From: an uncultured Spirochaetaceae bacterium | Lineage (GTDB): Bacteria > Spirochaetota > Spirochaetia > Sphaerochaetales > Sphaerochaetaceae | DNA length: 59,818 bases | Direction: 5' to 3' | Assembly: GCA_944389105.1 (NCBI GenBank) | Contig: CALXLD010000037.1 | Location: forward strand, 1-59,818 | In this document: in pieces, positions 1 to 7,754 of the stretch | How positions within the stretch are numbered: the first letter of the stretch is position 1 | Layout of the letters: each line of letters opens with the position of its first letter | The notes under the pieces: generated by a model | Told to the model about the DNA's origin: nothing | Database searches by the model: none | The model's input: only the letters and a program-made list of their open reading frames with translations | Program-made: the position numbers and the translations under genes

Positions 1-1
1 T

Positions 2-685
2 ACCCAGAGAAGCCAGAGGAGGATGGACAGCCACTGTAGCATCTTCGGCATGCTTGCATATGATGATGAGGGGAATCTTTATGATGTGGAGATGCAGCGC
101 TCATCTGCCTCAGGGGATGAGATAGGCGCGAGGGCAAGCTACTATGAGGCCATGCTCGGGACAAGGGCCCTCAGAAAGGGAGAGAAGTACTCTGAGCTGA
201 GGGAGAGGATAGTGATATTCATACTCGAGGAGGATGCGATAGGGGAAGACAGGGATGTGTATGAATATGTATTCAGAGATGAGGAAGGTAAAGCTCTTGC
301 AGGGTCGAGGGTAAGGATAGTGCTGGCAAACACGGCGTGCCATGGTAGAATGAGACCGGATCTGGAGAGCTTATACAGGGATTTCTTCCGGAAGGATCTG
401 GAAGAGATCGAGAACCCGGAGATGAAGGAGGCCCTATACAGGGTCAAGGGGAATGAGGAGATAAGGATGAAGTCACACAGCTATCTTGCGGAGTTTGAGG
501 AAAGAGGATTCAGGAGAGGGATGGATAAGGGAAAGCTTGAGGGAATCGCTGAAGGTGAAGCTAAAAGCATTAATCAGGTTTCAGAGAAAATGCTTAAGGC
601 AAACTATCCAATAAAAGATATTGCTTCAATCACAGATCTTTCTGCAGATGATATCAGCAGGATTGCTGCAAAACTCAAAACATAA
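2..685 (+). CDS. Rpn-family PD-(D/E)XK nuclease/putative transposase, 5'-incomplete or frameshifted
   Basis: Resembles the PDDEXK nuclease 'transposase' (Rpn) family: the stretch DDEGNLYDVEMQ carries the family's acidic and ExQ motif. The C-terminal 45 residues are nearly the same as those of the partial gene at the right end of the window (minus strand). The frame is open to the window edge; the first ATG is at 23 but the GGAGG directly abuts it, so it is a poor start. Upstream of about position 45, frame 1 reads PEKPEEDG and looks more protein-like, then hits a stop, so a frameshift is possible. The residue where the family usually has the first catalytic Asp before LAYDDEG appears to be Gly. 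Possibly inactive. Known role of the family: recombination-promoting nuclease; exact role here unknown. Confidence 0.65.
   Translation, partial: TQRSQRRMDSHCSIFGMLAYDDEGNLYDVEMQRSSASGDEIGARASYYEAMLGTRALRKGEKYSELRERIVIFILEEDAIGEDRDVYEYVFRDEEGKALAGSRVRIVLANTACHGRMRPDLESLYRDFFRKDLEEIENPEMKEALYRVKGNEEIRMKSHSYLAEFEERGFRRGMDKGKLEGIAEGEAKSINQVSEKMLKANYPIKDIASITDLSADDISRIAAKLKT
538..685 (+). repeat. Left copy of an inverted repeat (Rpn 3' ends)
   Basis: About 148 bp, from GAGGGAATCGCTGAAGG to the stop, align with 59550-59700 in reverse orientation with roughly 80-85% identity judged by eye. The pair lies in opposite orientation about 59 kb apart. Confidence 0.7.
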
Positions 686-694
686 GCTATGTAA

Positions 695-1858
695 TCAGAA
701 AGCGGCCGTAAAATATGCCCCTATTTCATAATCAAAGCCGTTTTTGTATCCTTCCGGCGCAAGATAATCATAATAGACCCCGACAAACGCACGGAACATT
801 CTCATAATATATAAATCAAAACGGGCCCCGATAGTGCCATAGAAACCTATATCGATCTCCGATGAATTGCTATTCAGCAGTCTTCCTGCTGCTAATGCAT
901 TTTCAACAATCACGGTAATCGAGGGGAAAGTTCCGACAGAGATGAATTCCGGTCCAACCAATGTAAGAGAAGCAGTTATATCCGTAATGAAAGGACGAGG
1001 AGGAATTACCTCATCCCTGAAATCGACTGACATCTCATGCTGAGGTATAGCCTCCCCGAACATAATCTGGCAGCCCAGATCAAAATTCATATACAGGGAA
1101 TAGAGATTCATATCCGAATCAATCTGGTTCTGCTGAAAGAACGTATGCGAGTATTCAGCTGTATATAGGATTTTCCAATAATCAATCGTAGAACTCGTGT
1201 TGAATATCGTGGGGCTATTCAGCAGCCACCAAGGGCCCATTATCAGATCAAAGGAGAAATTATACCCCTCTGGTATAAGATAATGATCATCAAGATTATT
1301 GAAATCAATGCCGATTGTTATCGAATTGGAGAGAGAATACTTGTTTCCATTAAGTTCAGGAATTCCGACAACCTCTTCGCCAGCCTGGAAGTAATTTCCA
1401 TCGGAGAATACTCCGCCATAATTCCCGCTCTGTATATCCTTTAAGGAGGCAAAAGCCTGTTCCCATCTGACACCGACAAGAAAACTCAGTGTCAGGAAAT
1501 CCCGTTTCCCCGCTATAGGGTTATCAATAAGGCCCTGTTCAAAACCAACAAGCCCCTCTGAGAAAACAGCTGAATACTGCCTCTGCTCATCCGGATCAGT
1601 TATAACAGCACCAGTATCTGGCCATTGCCTGAGAGTCCTCTGTGCCATACCCGCCTCAACACGGACAAGCACTTTGGTATTAAGGTCCTCCATCAGGCCA
1701 AGGTCATCAATACCGAACTCTCCCCAGAAACTTACCGGGAATGCACTCATAGCGAAATCAGAAAGATAGGTTGCATTTATTATGCTTGAATAGAAAACTT
1801 CCGCAGAAACTGGGAAAACAGACAATGCAATCAGTATTGTTATAGCTATCTTTCGCAT
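695..1858 (-). CDS. Putative outer-membrane beta-barrel protein
   Basis: 387-residue protein with a clear Sec signal peptide (basic MRK, hydrophobic core, cleavage probable after about residue 19 in VSA). The mature part has alternating hydrophobic/polar stretches, many aromatic residues and Asn/Gly turns, and ends in a phenylalanine (YFTAAF), the usual terminal residue of BamA-assembled outer-membrane barrels. No lipobox. I do not recognise a named family; spirochaete genomes hold many such lineage-specific barrels. It starts 7 nt after a TACTAT hexamer (1866-1871) without Shine-Dalgarno, so it may be leaderless. Divergent from the queuosine transporter gene and convergent with the Rpn-like gene. 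Function unknown; a surface or porin-like role is inference. Confidence 0.6.
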   Translation of the reverse strand: MRKIAITILIALSVFPVSAEVFYSSIINATYLSDFAMSAFPVSFWGEFGIDDLGLMEDLNTKVLVRVEAGMAQRTLRQWPDTGAVITDPDEQRQYSAVFSEGLVGFEQGLIDNPIAGKRDFLTLSFLVGVRWEQAFASLKDIQSGNYGGVFSDGNYFQAGEEVVGIPELNGNKYSLSNSITIGIDFNNLDDHYLIPEGYNFSFDLIMGPWWLLNSPTIFNTSSTIDYWKILYTAEYSHTFFQQNQIDSDMNLYSLYMNFDLGCQIMFGEAIPQHEMSVDFRDEVIPPRPFITDITASLTLVGPEFISVGTFPSITVIVENALAAGRLLNSNSSEIDIGFYGTIGARFDLYIMRMFRAFVGVYYDYLAPEGYKNGFDYEIGAYFTAAF

Positions 1859-1908
1859 CTGTGTAATAGTACCATCTATGCATCGCCCTTGTACATAGCA
1901 GAGGATTA

Positions 1909-2598
1909 ATGTATAGTCCAGCCATTATGGAAAACAAGGTACCGGAAAACCCTTCAAAAAACCGGAAAGGTGATTTCTCGCCTCTTGTAGCAGTTACAGC
2001 CTTTCTGGTCACTCTTTATCTTATTGCGAACCTGATGGCAGTCAAAATCATTACTGTCGGTTCCCTGTCGCTCTTCGATGCTGGCACGATTACATTTCCA
2101 TTCGCATATATGCTCGGAGATGTACTTGCAGAAGTATGGGGGTACAAAACTGCGAAGAAGGTTATCATACTGACATTCATCGCCAATGCAATGCTTGTAA
2201 TCTTCACTTCCATCGGGATCATACTGCCCTACCCTGATTACATGGAGAATATCCAGAATGCATATGCAGCAATCTATTCCTATGTACCAAGGATAGTCGC
2301 AGCTTCCCTCATTTCATTTCTTCTTGGAGAACTTGCAAACGCAAAAGTTCTTGTATGGATGCGCGACAGACAGGGAAATGGCAGGAATCTCTGGATGAGG
2401 ACCATTGGATCTTCTGCTGTCGGATATCTCTTCGACACAGTGTTCTTCGTGCTCATCGCATTCACAGGAACAGCTCCAGCAAAGGATCTTCTTTCCATGA
2501 TAGTAGTCCAATATGCTGCGAAGCTTCTGATCGAGGCAATTGCGGGAACTCCGCTTGCATATGCCGCAATCGGATATATCAAAAGGAAGTATTCATGA
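1909..2598 (+). CDS. yhhQ: Queuosine precursor transporter (YhhQ/VUT family)
   Basis: 229-residue integral membrane protein with about six hydrophobic segments. The pattern of the VUT/YhhQ family is visible: an N-terminal helix, the FPFAYMLGDVLAEVWGYK segment, a central RIVAASLISFLLGELANA helix and a C-terminal IEAIAGTPLAYAAIGYI segment. Characterised members import preQ0/preQ1 or queuine, the precursors of the modified wobble base in GUN-anticodon tRNAs. Start chosen at ATG 1909 with GAGG four bases upstream; an alternative ATG lies at 1927. The stop overlaps the start of the radical SAM gene (ATGA), so the two are co-translated. Confidence 0.85.
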   Translation: MYSPAIMENKVPENPSKNRKGDFSPLVAVTAFLVTLYLIANLMAVKIITVGSLSLFDAGTITFPFAYMLGDVLAEVWGYKTAKKVIILTFIANAMLVIFTSIGIILPYPDYMENIQNAYAAIYSYVPRIVAASLISFLLGELANAKVLVWMRDRQGNGRNLWMRTIGSSAVGYLFDTVFFVLIAFTGTAPAKDLLSMIVVQYAAKLLIEAIAGTPLAYAAIGYIKRKYS

Positions 2599-3284
2599 CA
2601 GAACTTGTTAGGTATAGCGAAATACAGAAAGGAATGAAAAGGGAATTCCTTCTTCTACAGGGAACGGGATGCAGATGGAGGAAATGCAGCTTCTGTGACT
2701 ATTATCTGGATAAATCCGAAAATCCATTTGCAGTCAATGAGCCGATACTCAGAATGGTGACAGGAAAGTATGGAGTCCTAGATATCATAAACTCAGGCTC
2801 AGCAATGGAATTTGACGGGAAAACAATCAGCCTGATAAGAGAAATCACTGAAGAGAAGAATATTTCCGATCTATGGTTTGAGGCACACTGGATATATAGA
2901 AAGAAGCTTTCGGATTTCTCCAGGAATTTTCCATGCCGGGTCCATTATAGAATCGGGATAGAATCATTTAATCCTGAACTCAGGGAAAAATGGCATAAAG
3001 GGATAGGAGCTGATGTGACTCCGGAAATGGTAAGGGAATACTTCGATGGCGTATGCCTTCTTGTCGGAATGGATGGACAGACAGAAGAAGATATAATCTC
3101 CTCCGTAGAAATTGCTGAGAGCTTATTTGACTACTACTCTGTAAACCTGTTCTGCCCGAATTCATCCATAGAGAAAAGAAACGACAACCTCGCAAGAATC
3201 TTCATAGAAAAACTCTATCCGGAGATTGCAAAGAGCAGAAAGGCTGAAATACTCATAGATAATACTGATCTAGGTGTTGGTTAA
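2595..3284 (+). CDS. Small radical SAM protein, candidate queuosine lyase (QueL-like)
   Basis: 229 residues from ATG 2595, which overlaps the stop of the transporter gene. Residues 23-36 hold GTGCRWRKCSFCDY, a radical-SAM-type 4Fe-4S cluster motif with the unusual spacing CX4CX2C. The chain is too short for a full TIM barrel plus auxiliary domain, and no second cysteine cluster is visible. QueL enzymes are radical SAM proteins that release queuine from queuosine nucleotides and are often encoded with queuosine precursor transporters. The tight coupling here makes that role plausible, but it is inferred from context, not from a sequence comparison. An upstream in-frame extension to 2355 exists but lies inside the transporter gene and is ignored. 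Confidence 0.6.
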   Translation: MTELVRYSEIQKGMKREFLLLQGTGCRWRKCSFCDYYLDKSENPFAVNEPILRMVTGKYGVLDIINSGSAMEFDGKTISLIREITEEKNISDLWFEAHWIYRKKLSDFSRNFPCRVHYRIGIESFNPELREKWHKGIGADVTPEMVREYFDGVCLLVGMDGQTEEDIISSVEIAESLFDYYSVNLFCPNSSIEKRNDNLARIFIEKLYPEIAKSRKAEILIDNTDLGVG

Positions 3285-3309
3285 GAGCCCTCCTGCAGCA
3301 TGCTTTGAA

Positions 3310-3339
3310 TTGACAGATATATACCATCGATGGTAATTT
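3310..3339 (+). promoter_or_regulatory. Candidate sigma70-type promoter for the PpiC-like gene
   Basis: A perfect TTGACA (3310-3315) is followed after 18 bp by TAATTT (3334-3339). The spacer contains the palindrome ACCATCGATGGT (3322-3333), which could be an operator. The leader holds a perfect 8-bp inverted repeat, AGCTGTTT/AAACAGCT (3347-3354 and 3361-3368). Confidence 0.45.
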
Positions 3340-3396
3340 TTCATCTAGCTGTTTTGTTGTAAACAGCTTTAATATTACACACAAAGAGGTTTCAGG

Positions 3397-4920
3397 ATGC
3401 CTTCGGACAATAACGCAAATGGTGCAGTCATCCCTGAGAAGGGAAAGAAAAACGGGAAGGATAAGAAAAAGCACGGGAAATCCGCAGGATGGATAATCGG
3501 AGTAATTGTCCTTATTCTCATCTCCGTAACATTCATCCTTCCAACAACTGTTTTCAGCGTAGGAAATTCACAGAAAATTGAGTTCGGACGCTATAACGGC
3601 GAACCGATTTCACTGGAACTGGCTTATGATAACTATTTCTATAACCAGCTCTATTCGCTTTCCCAGATGTACCCTGCAAGTTCTCAGAACATGATGCAGC
3701 TTTATGCTCAGGCTTTTTACCAGACTGTATTCCATACAGCGCTTTCGCAGATGGCCGATTCAGCTTCCATTATCGTTTCTGACAGGATGCTCAGCCAGGG
3801 TATCATAAACAGCGGACTCTACCGCGATGACAATGGAGCATTTGATATGGAAGCTTATAATGCAGCTTCCCAGCTTGATAAAGAAGCTCTCCGTGACCAG
3901 CTTACAGATATGCTTCCTTCTCAGGTAGTCTTCCAGGATATGACCTCTGTGAAGACTTCCAATGCTGAATATGATTTCGTGTCAGCTCTCAACAGCACTC
4001 CTAGAGCTTTCCAGTATATTACTGTCGATTACGATACATATCCTGACGAGGATGCAAGAGCATATGCTGAGGCAGATCCTGCTCCGTTCATGACAAAGGC
4101 GCTTTCAGTTCTGACAGTCGCTACTGAAAGTGAGGCAAATGATATAATCACATCAATCCAGAATGGGGAAAAGACATTCGAAGATGCAGTTGCGGAAAGC
4201 TCGACAGACAGCTACAGCGCAGATGGCGGCAGCATGGGATCTGTTCTTTTCAACGACCTTGAGAACATGCTTTCCAATACAGAGGATGCGACAGTGGTCT
4301 TCGACACAGCAACAGGAGAGCTTACAGCTCCTGTACAGGGATATACAGGCTGGATGATTTTCCGTGCTGATGGAGAATCAGTGCTTCCAGATCTTGAAGA
4401 TCCTGCTGTTCTTTCCGATGTGAAGAGATACATCTCAATAAATGACAGCGAAACAATGAGTGCATTTGTTTCTGCAAAAGCTGATGAGGTATTCGCTGCA
4501 GCAGAAGCTGATTTTGATCAGGCAGCTGCAGATAACGGACTGATAGTAACAGACGTGAATGCTTCTTCCTATAACCCAGGTTCCTCATCATTCATCAACG
4601 GTCTTGCAGGAAATGATCCGGAAGGGCTCCTCTACAACGCTGCAACAGCAGATACAGCTTTCCAGAGATCTATCTATTCTGCTTCGGAAAACACTGTTAT
4701 CGGGCCACAGCAGACAGGTTCAAGCTACATAATCGTACGTCCTGTGGCAGGTGGAGAAGCAAATACAACCTGGACAAACTATCTGGACCTGATGTACTCA
4801 ACAAGCACATCTAATCTCGCAGCACAGGATCTGCAGTCCTCAATACTCTCTGCAGACGGCTTTGAGGATAACTTCATCACTACATATCTTTCAGATATCA
4901 TGATGACAAGTGCTCAGTAA
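3397..4920 (+). CDS. Membrane-anchored periplasmic peptidyl-prolyl isomerase/chaperone (SurA/PpiC-like)
   Basis: 507 residues. A Lys-rich cytoplasmic tail (about 1-30) precedes one transmembrane helix (about 33-53, GWIIGVIVLILISVTFI); the rest would be periplasmic. Residues about 60-210 resemble a SurA-N-type chaperone helix region and about 220-340 a rotamase-like segment with the GSMGSVLF piece that matches the parvulin GGxLG region. This is the PpiD-like layout used for folding secreted and outer-membrane proteins. Start supported by AGAGG 9 nt upstream. Monocistronic: own promoter candidate and a strong terminator at 4941-4964. Substrate specificity and catalytic competence cannot be judged by eye. 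Confidence 0.75.
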   Translation: MPSDNNANGAVIPEKGKKNGKDKKKHGKSAGWIIGVIVLILISVTFILPTTVFSVGNSQKIEFGRYNGEPISLELAYDNYFYNQLYSLSQMYPASSQNMMQLYAQAFYQTVFHTALSQMADSASIIVSDRMLSQGIINSGLYRDDNGAFDMEAYNAASQLDKEALRDQLTDMLPSQVVFQDMTSVKTSNAEYDFVSALNSTPRAFQYITVDYDTYPDEDARAYAEADPAPFMTKALSVLTVATESEANDIITSIQNGEKTFEDAVAESSTDSYSADGGSMGSVLFNDLENMLSNTEDATVVFDTATGELTAPVQGYTGWMIFRADGESVLPDLEDPAVLSDVKRYISINDSETMSAFVSAKADEVFAAAEADFDQAAADNGLIVTDVNASSYNPGSSSFINGLAGNDPEGLLYNAATADTAFQRSIYSASENTVIGPQQTGSSYIIVRPVAGGEANTTWTNYLDLMYSTSTSNLAAQDLQSSILSADGFEDNFITTYLSDIMMTSAQ

Positions 4921-4940
4921 ATCCGGTGATCTGAAACACG

Positions 4941-4964
4941 AAGCGGCAGCAATGCCGCTTTTTT
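4941..4964 (+). terminator. Rho-independent terminator
   Basis: Perfect 8-bp stem AAGCGGCA/TGCCGCTT closed by a GCAA tetraloop and followed by a T run. It ends the PpiC-like transcript and lies only about 20 bp ahead of the next gene. Confidence 0.9.
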
Positions 4965-4986
4965 CATTTAATGCTATTATTGAAGC

Positions 4987-5985
4987 ATGCTTGATGAAGT
5001 AACAGAAAGAACAGAGATAAACGACAGAACAGAAGAAGGCTGGAGCAGGAAGCCAGTCTGGGTAACTGTGGACAAGGAAAAAGGAAAGCAGAACCAGATA
5101 AAAGGCTGTGAAATATACTCAGTCGCAGATCCTGAGAAAAAGCTTATGTTCAGCTCCGTCTTTGCTGATTTCGGCATAACAGGCTTGCATTCAATAACAT
5201 TCGTTGATTACAGCAGAAAAAAAGCTGTATCGATCGGAGGGCTGAAAAGGCAGAAAAAGGAAGCCTCCAGATTCAAGACACATGCAACTGAAAGAAATTT
5301 AACGTATTATGACAGTTCTATTACATTGTCGATGCTGGATAGAGAAGAAATAAGAAGATTCCTCATAACAGCGCCTTCTCTTGAACTGCCGCAGGGAGAG
5401 AAAGGATTCAAGGCCGACGTTACAATCCATCATGAAGAAGACGAAGAGACAATGGCAGCCCTGCTGAAAACAAATGACGGGAAAGGCATCAGCTGCACAA
5501 CACGTTTTGCTCCGCTCTCAGCAGATGGAATCATATTCATCGGAGACAGGATAGAGAAACTCAGCGATAGAACACTTGCAGCAGTGTCCGCGATACGAAA
5601 CCGCGGAACTGCAAGAAATGAAGCAATGTGGATAGCAGCATTCGGCTATGCGGGAACAATGAAATGGTCTATTACCCTTTCTCCCGACAGCAGTCTGCTA
5701 AATGGCGTTATCGTTGATAAGAAACTGTATAAAATAGGCAATTGTCATTTCACCTACCCCAGGGACCTCGTTTCATCTGCATGGGAAATAGCTGACAGTG
5801 ATGGCATGCTTTCAATGCATTTCGAACCATTTGCAGCAATTAAAGCCAGAGAAAAGATATATCCGATGCATAGCGAAAGCGAGGAAATATTCGGGACTTT
5901 CAGCGGCCGCATCAAGATCAGGAACATACAGCTTGATATAACTGAAGGATATGGGTCGGTCAAAAAAGCGGCTGGAAAGAATTGA
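4987..5985 (+). CDS. DUF2804 domain-containing protein
   Basis: 332-residue soluble protein without signal peptide or membrane segment. The overall pattern matches the DUF2804 family (N-terminal KPVWVTVDKEKGKQNQIKGCE-type opening, a central FAPLSADGIIFIGD region, and a conserved C-terminal part with RNRGTARNEAMWIAAFG and FTYPRDL). The family's function is unknown; its fold is thought to resemble lipocalin-like or hydroxyneurosporene-synthase-type beta barrels, which would fit binding of a hydrophobic ligand. A TATTAT hexamer (4975-4980) ends 6 nt before the ATG and there is no Shine-Dalgarno, so it may be leaderless. The AI-2E transporter gene follows at 31 nt. Confidence 0.7.
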   Translation: MLDEVTERTEINDRTEEGWSRKPVWVTVDKEKGKQNQIKGCEIYSVADPEKKLMFSSVFADFGITGLHSITFVDYSRKKAVSIGGLKRQKKEASRFKTHATERNLTYYDSSITLSMLDREEIRRFLITAPSLELPQGEKGFKADVTIHHEEDEETMAALLKTNDGKGISCTTRFAPLSADGIIFIGDRIEKLSDRTLAAVSAIRNRGTARNEAMWIAAFGYAGTMKWSITLSPDSSLLNGVIVDKKLYKIGNCHFTYPRDLVSSAWEIADSDGMLSMHFEPFAAIKAREKIYPMHSESEEIFGTFSGRIKIRNIQLDITEGYGSVKKAAGKN

Positions 5986-6010
5986 TTCCGTTCACCTGAT
6001 AGCATAGAGT
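5982..6010 (+). promoter_or_regulatory. Candidate promoter for a leaderless AI-2E transporter transcript
   Basis: TTGATT (5982-5987), 17-bp spacer, TAGAGT (6005-6010), then only 6 nt before the GTG start at 6017. The -35 overlaps the end of the DUF2804 gene. Confidence 0.4.
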
Positions 6011-6016
6011 ATTAAT

Positions 6017-7162
6017 GTGAAAAGAAAGGATTTTCTATCATATCTTCTGCTTGGTATTCTTCTTGCGGCGGCTGTGACTTTTATATGGAATTACAAAACG
6101 ACAATTCCATGGATAAAGGAAAAGACAGCTTCTGTTCTTCTTCCTGTTATCGGAGGAATATGCATCGGCTTTATCATGAATATCCCCGCCTCATTCATCG
6201 AAAAGCATATCAGGAAGAGCAGGACCCAGATATTATCAAAGCACAGCATGGGAATAGCCCTGCTTATTTCAATATTACTGCTGATCATATTCGTTGCATT
6301 CGTGTTCACCCTCGTGATACCTGAATTCATAAACGCGATATCATTATTTGTCTCATCACTCCGCGATTTTGCAGAGAATAATGACTTCTGGCATAAAACC
6401 GATGTATCAACAATTCCAGTACTGAATACATTCTTCGATAATGCGGATTCCGGCATCCTTACGCTGGCAGAAGCAATTGAGCAGAAGATAAGCGAATTCA
6501 CCCCTTCTATAATCTCCTATACCATTTCGACAATCCAGGTAACGATTTCTACTATTGTCACATTCTTCGTCTCTTTCGTTTTTGCCGTTTATTTCATTTC
6601 AAACAAGAAGAGGCTTCAGAACCATATTCTGAAACTGTTTGCTCTGTTTATGAAGAAGAACCAGATTGAGTATATCAGGCACGCTGCCTCAATAAGCTTC
6701 ACAGCTTTCTCCCGCTTCATTACAGCACAGGTAACAGAAGCCGTAATAATAGGAGTGCTTTGTCTGGGAGGCATGCTTCTATTTGGTTTTCCATATGCAC
6801 CTACCATCAGTGTCCTTACAGGAGTTATGGCCCTGATTCCTATATATGGTGCAATAATCGGAGCGCTTATAGGTGCTTTCATGATTGCAATGATAGCTCC
6901 ATGGAAAGGTCTCTTTTTCCTTATTTTCATAATCGTGCTGCAGCAGCTTGAAGGAGACCTCATCTACCCTAAAGTGGTAGGTACTTCAACTGGAGTTCCT
7001 TCTGTATATGTATTTGCCTCCGTGACAATCGGCGGAGCGCTTTTCGGAATATGGGGAATGCTCATAGCTGTACCTGTTTTCTCAATAGTGTTCACTCTTT
7101 TGAAAGAAATTTCAGAAAAGAAAGAGAAAAAGGATATAGAAGTACTAGACATAAATTCCTGA
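6017..7162 (+). CDS. AI-2E family transporter (PerM/YdiK-type membrane protein)
   Basis: 381 residues with about eight hydrophobic helices. The typical layout is present: an N-terminal pair of helices, a third helix around 75-100, a periplasmic loop (about 105-150) and a C-terminal bundle containing FGFPYAPTISVLTGVMALIPIYG and the conserved LEGDLIYPKVVGTSTGVP segment. The family includes the proposed AI-2 exporter TqsA and Na+/H+ antiporters, so the substrate is uncertain. GTG start at 6017 without Shine-Dalgarno; a -10-like TAGAGT ends 6 nt upstream. Acidic/Lys-rich C-terminal tail. Located after the DUF2804 gene. Confidence 0.85.
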   Translation: MKRKDFLSYLLLGILLAAAVTFIWNYKTTIPWIKEKTASVLLPVIGGICIGFIMNIPASFIEKHIRKSRTQILSKHSMGIALLISILLLIIFVAFVFTLVIPEFINAISLFVSSLRDFAENNDFWHKTDVSTIPVLNTFFDNADSGILTLAEAIEQKISEFTPSIISYTISTIQVTISTIVTFFVSFVFAVYFISNKKRLQNHILKLFALFMKKNQIEYIRHAASISFTAFSRFITAQVTEAVIIGVLCLGGMLLFGFPYAPTISVLTGVMALIPIYGAIIGALIGAFMIAMIAPWKGLFFLIFIIVLQQLEGDLIYPKVVGTSTGVPSVYVFASVTIGGALFGIWGMLIAVPVFSIVFTLLKEISEKKEKKDIEVLDINS

Positions 7163-7214
7163 AAGTTTTATAAATATGTCCGTGCTCAATTATGGGCAAC
7201 CTGAAAAGGTTAAT

Positions 7215-7287
<73 letters not shown>

Positions 7288-7294
7288 CATAGAT

Positions 7295-7327
7295 AAAGGC
7301 GATTGCATACAAAAGCAATTGCCTTTT
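7295..7327 (+). terminator. Rho-independent terminator after tRNA-Asn
   Basis: AAGGCGATTGC/GCAATTGCCTT stem (one G-T pair) with an 8-nt loop and a T6 run. Confidence 0.85.
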
Positions 7328-7341
7328 TTATTTAATTCAAT

Positions 7342-7690
7342 TCAGAAAATTACAGGATTTCCTAAGTCGACATTCTGCTCTACGGGAACTTCCCTTGAGA
7401 TTACGAGCTTCTTTGCACCTACGGGAACGTATAATCCTGACTGAATATAATCTTATACACCCCCGATGGATTCCGATGGCTTCTGTACTATCCATCCAGT
7501 TGAGACAGAAGAAAGAGATGACTGGAACTACAGGAATATTTTGAATCTCTGAGGGATCATCAAAGGCTGTACAGAACCTATATCAGGATTATCCTGAATA
7601 GCTTTCCAGTATGTGCCAAGTCGTCCATTTCAACCGAACCTTGTTTCCTCAGATTTTCTTATACTCTCTATTTGGAAAGTTATAAAACCA
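7342..7690 (-). pseudogene. Decayed reading frame beside tRNA-Asn, unknown family
   Basis: One minus-strand frame stays protein-like over about 115 codons and is broken by stops at 7630-7632 (TGA), 7528-7530 (TAG) and 7453-7455 (TAA), ending at TGA 7342-7344. Readable pieces include NGRLGTYWKAIQDNPDIG, STGWIVQKPSESIGGV and LYVPVGAKKLVISREVPVEQ. The C-terminal piece in particular looks like a former folded domain. No start is visible and I cannot name the family. Position next to a tRNA gene fits the remnant of an inserted element, but no att repeat or integrase was found. Three stops in 115 codons is only moderately fewer than chance, so the call is tentative. Confidence 0.4.
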
Positions 7691-7702
7691 GCTGAACAAA
7701 GA

Positions 7703-7747
7703 CAAAAGAAAAGCTGCCCAGAAGCCATCTGACTTCCAAGCAGCTTT
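7703..7747 (-). terminator. Rho-independent terminator of the efflux operon
   Basis: On the minus strand AAAGCTGC...GCAGCTTT encloses a further GAAG/CTTC pairing and is followed by TTTTCTTTTG, just after the RND gene stop at 7755. Confidence 0.75.
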
Positions 7748-7754
7748 CCATGCA

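Noticed and set aside
2355..2594. Upstream extension of the radical SAM reading frame into the transporter gene
   Set aside because: It overlaps the transporter coding region and has low-complexity Ser/His composition; the ATG at 2595 overlapping the stop is the normal coupled start.
7163..7214. Integrase attachment site at the tRNA-Asn gene
   Set aside because: No direct repeat of the tRNA 3' end was found downstream and there is no integrase in the window.
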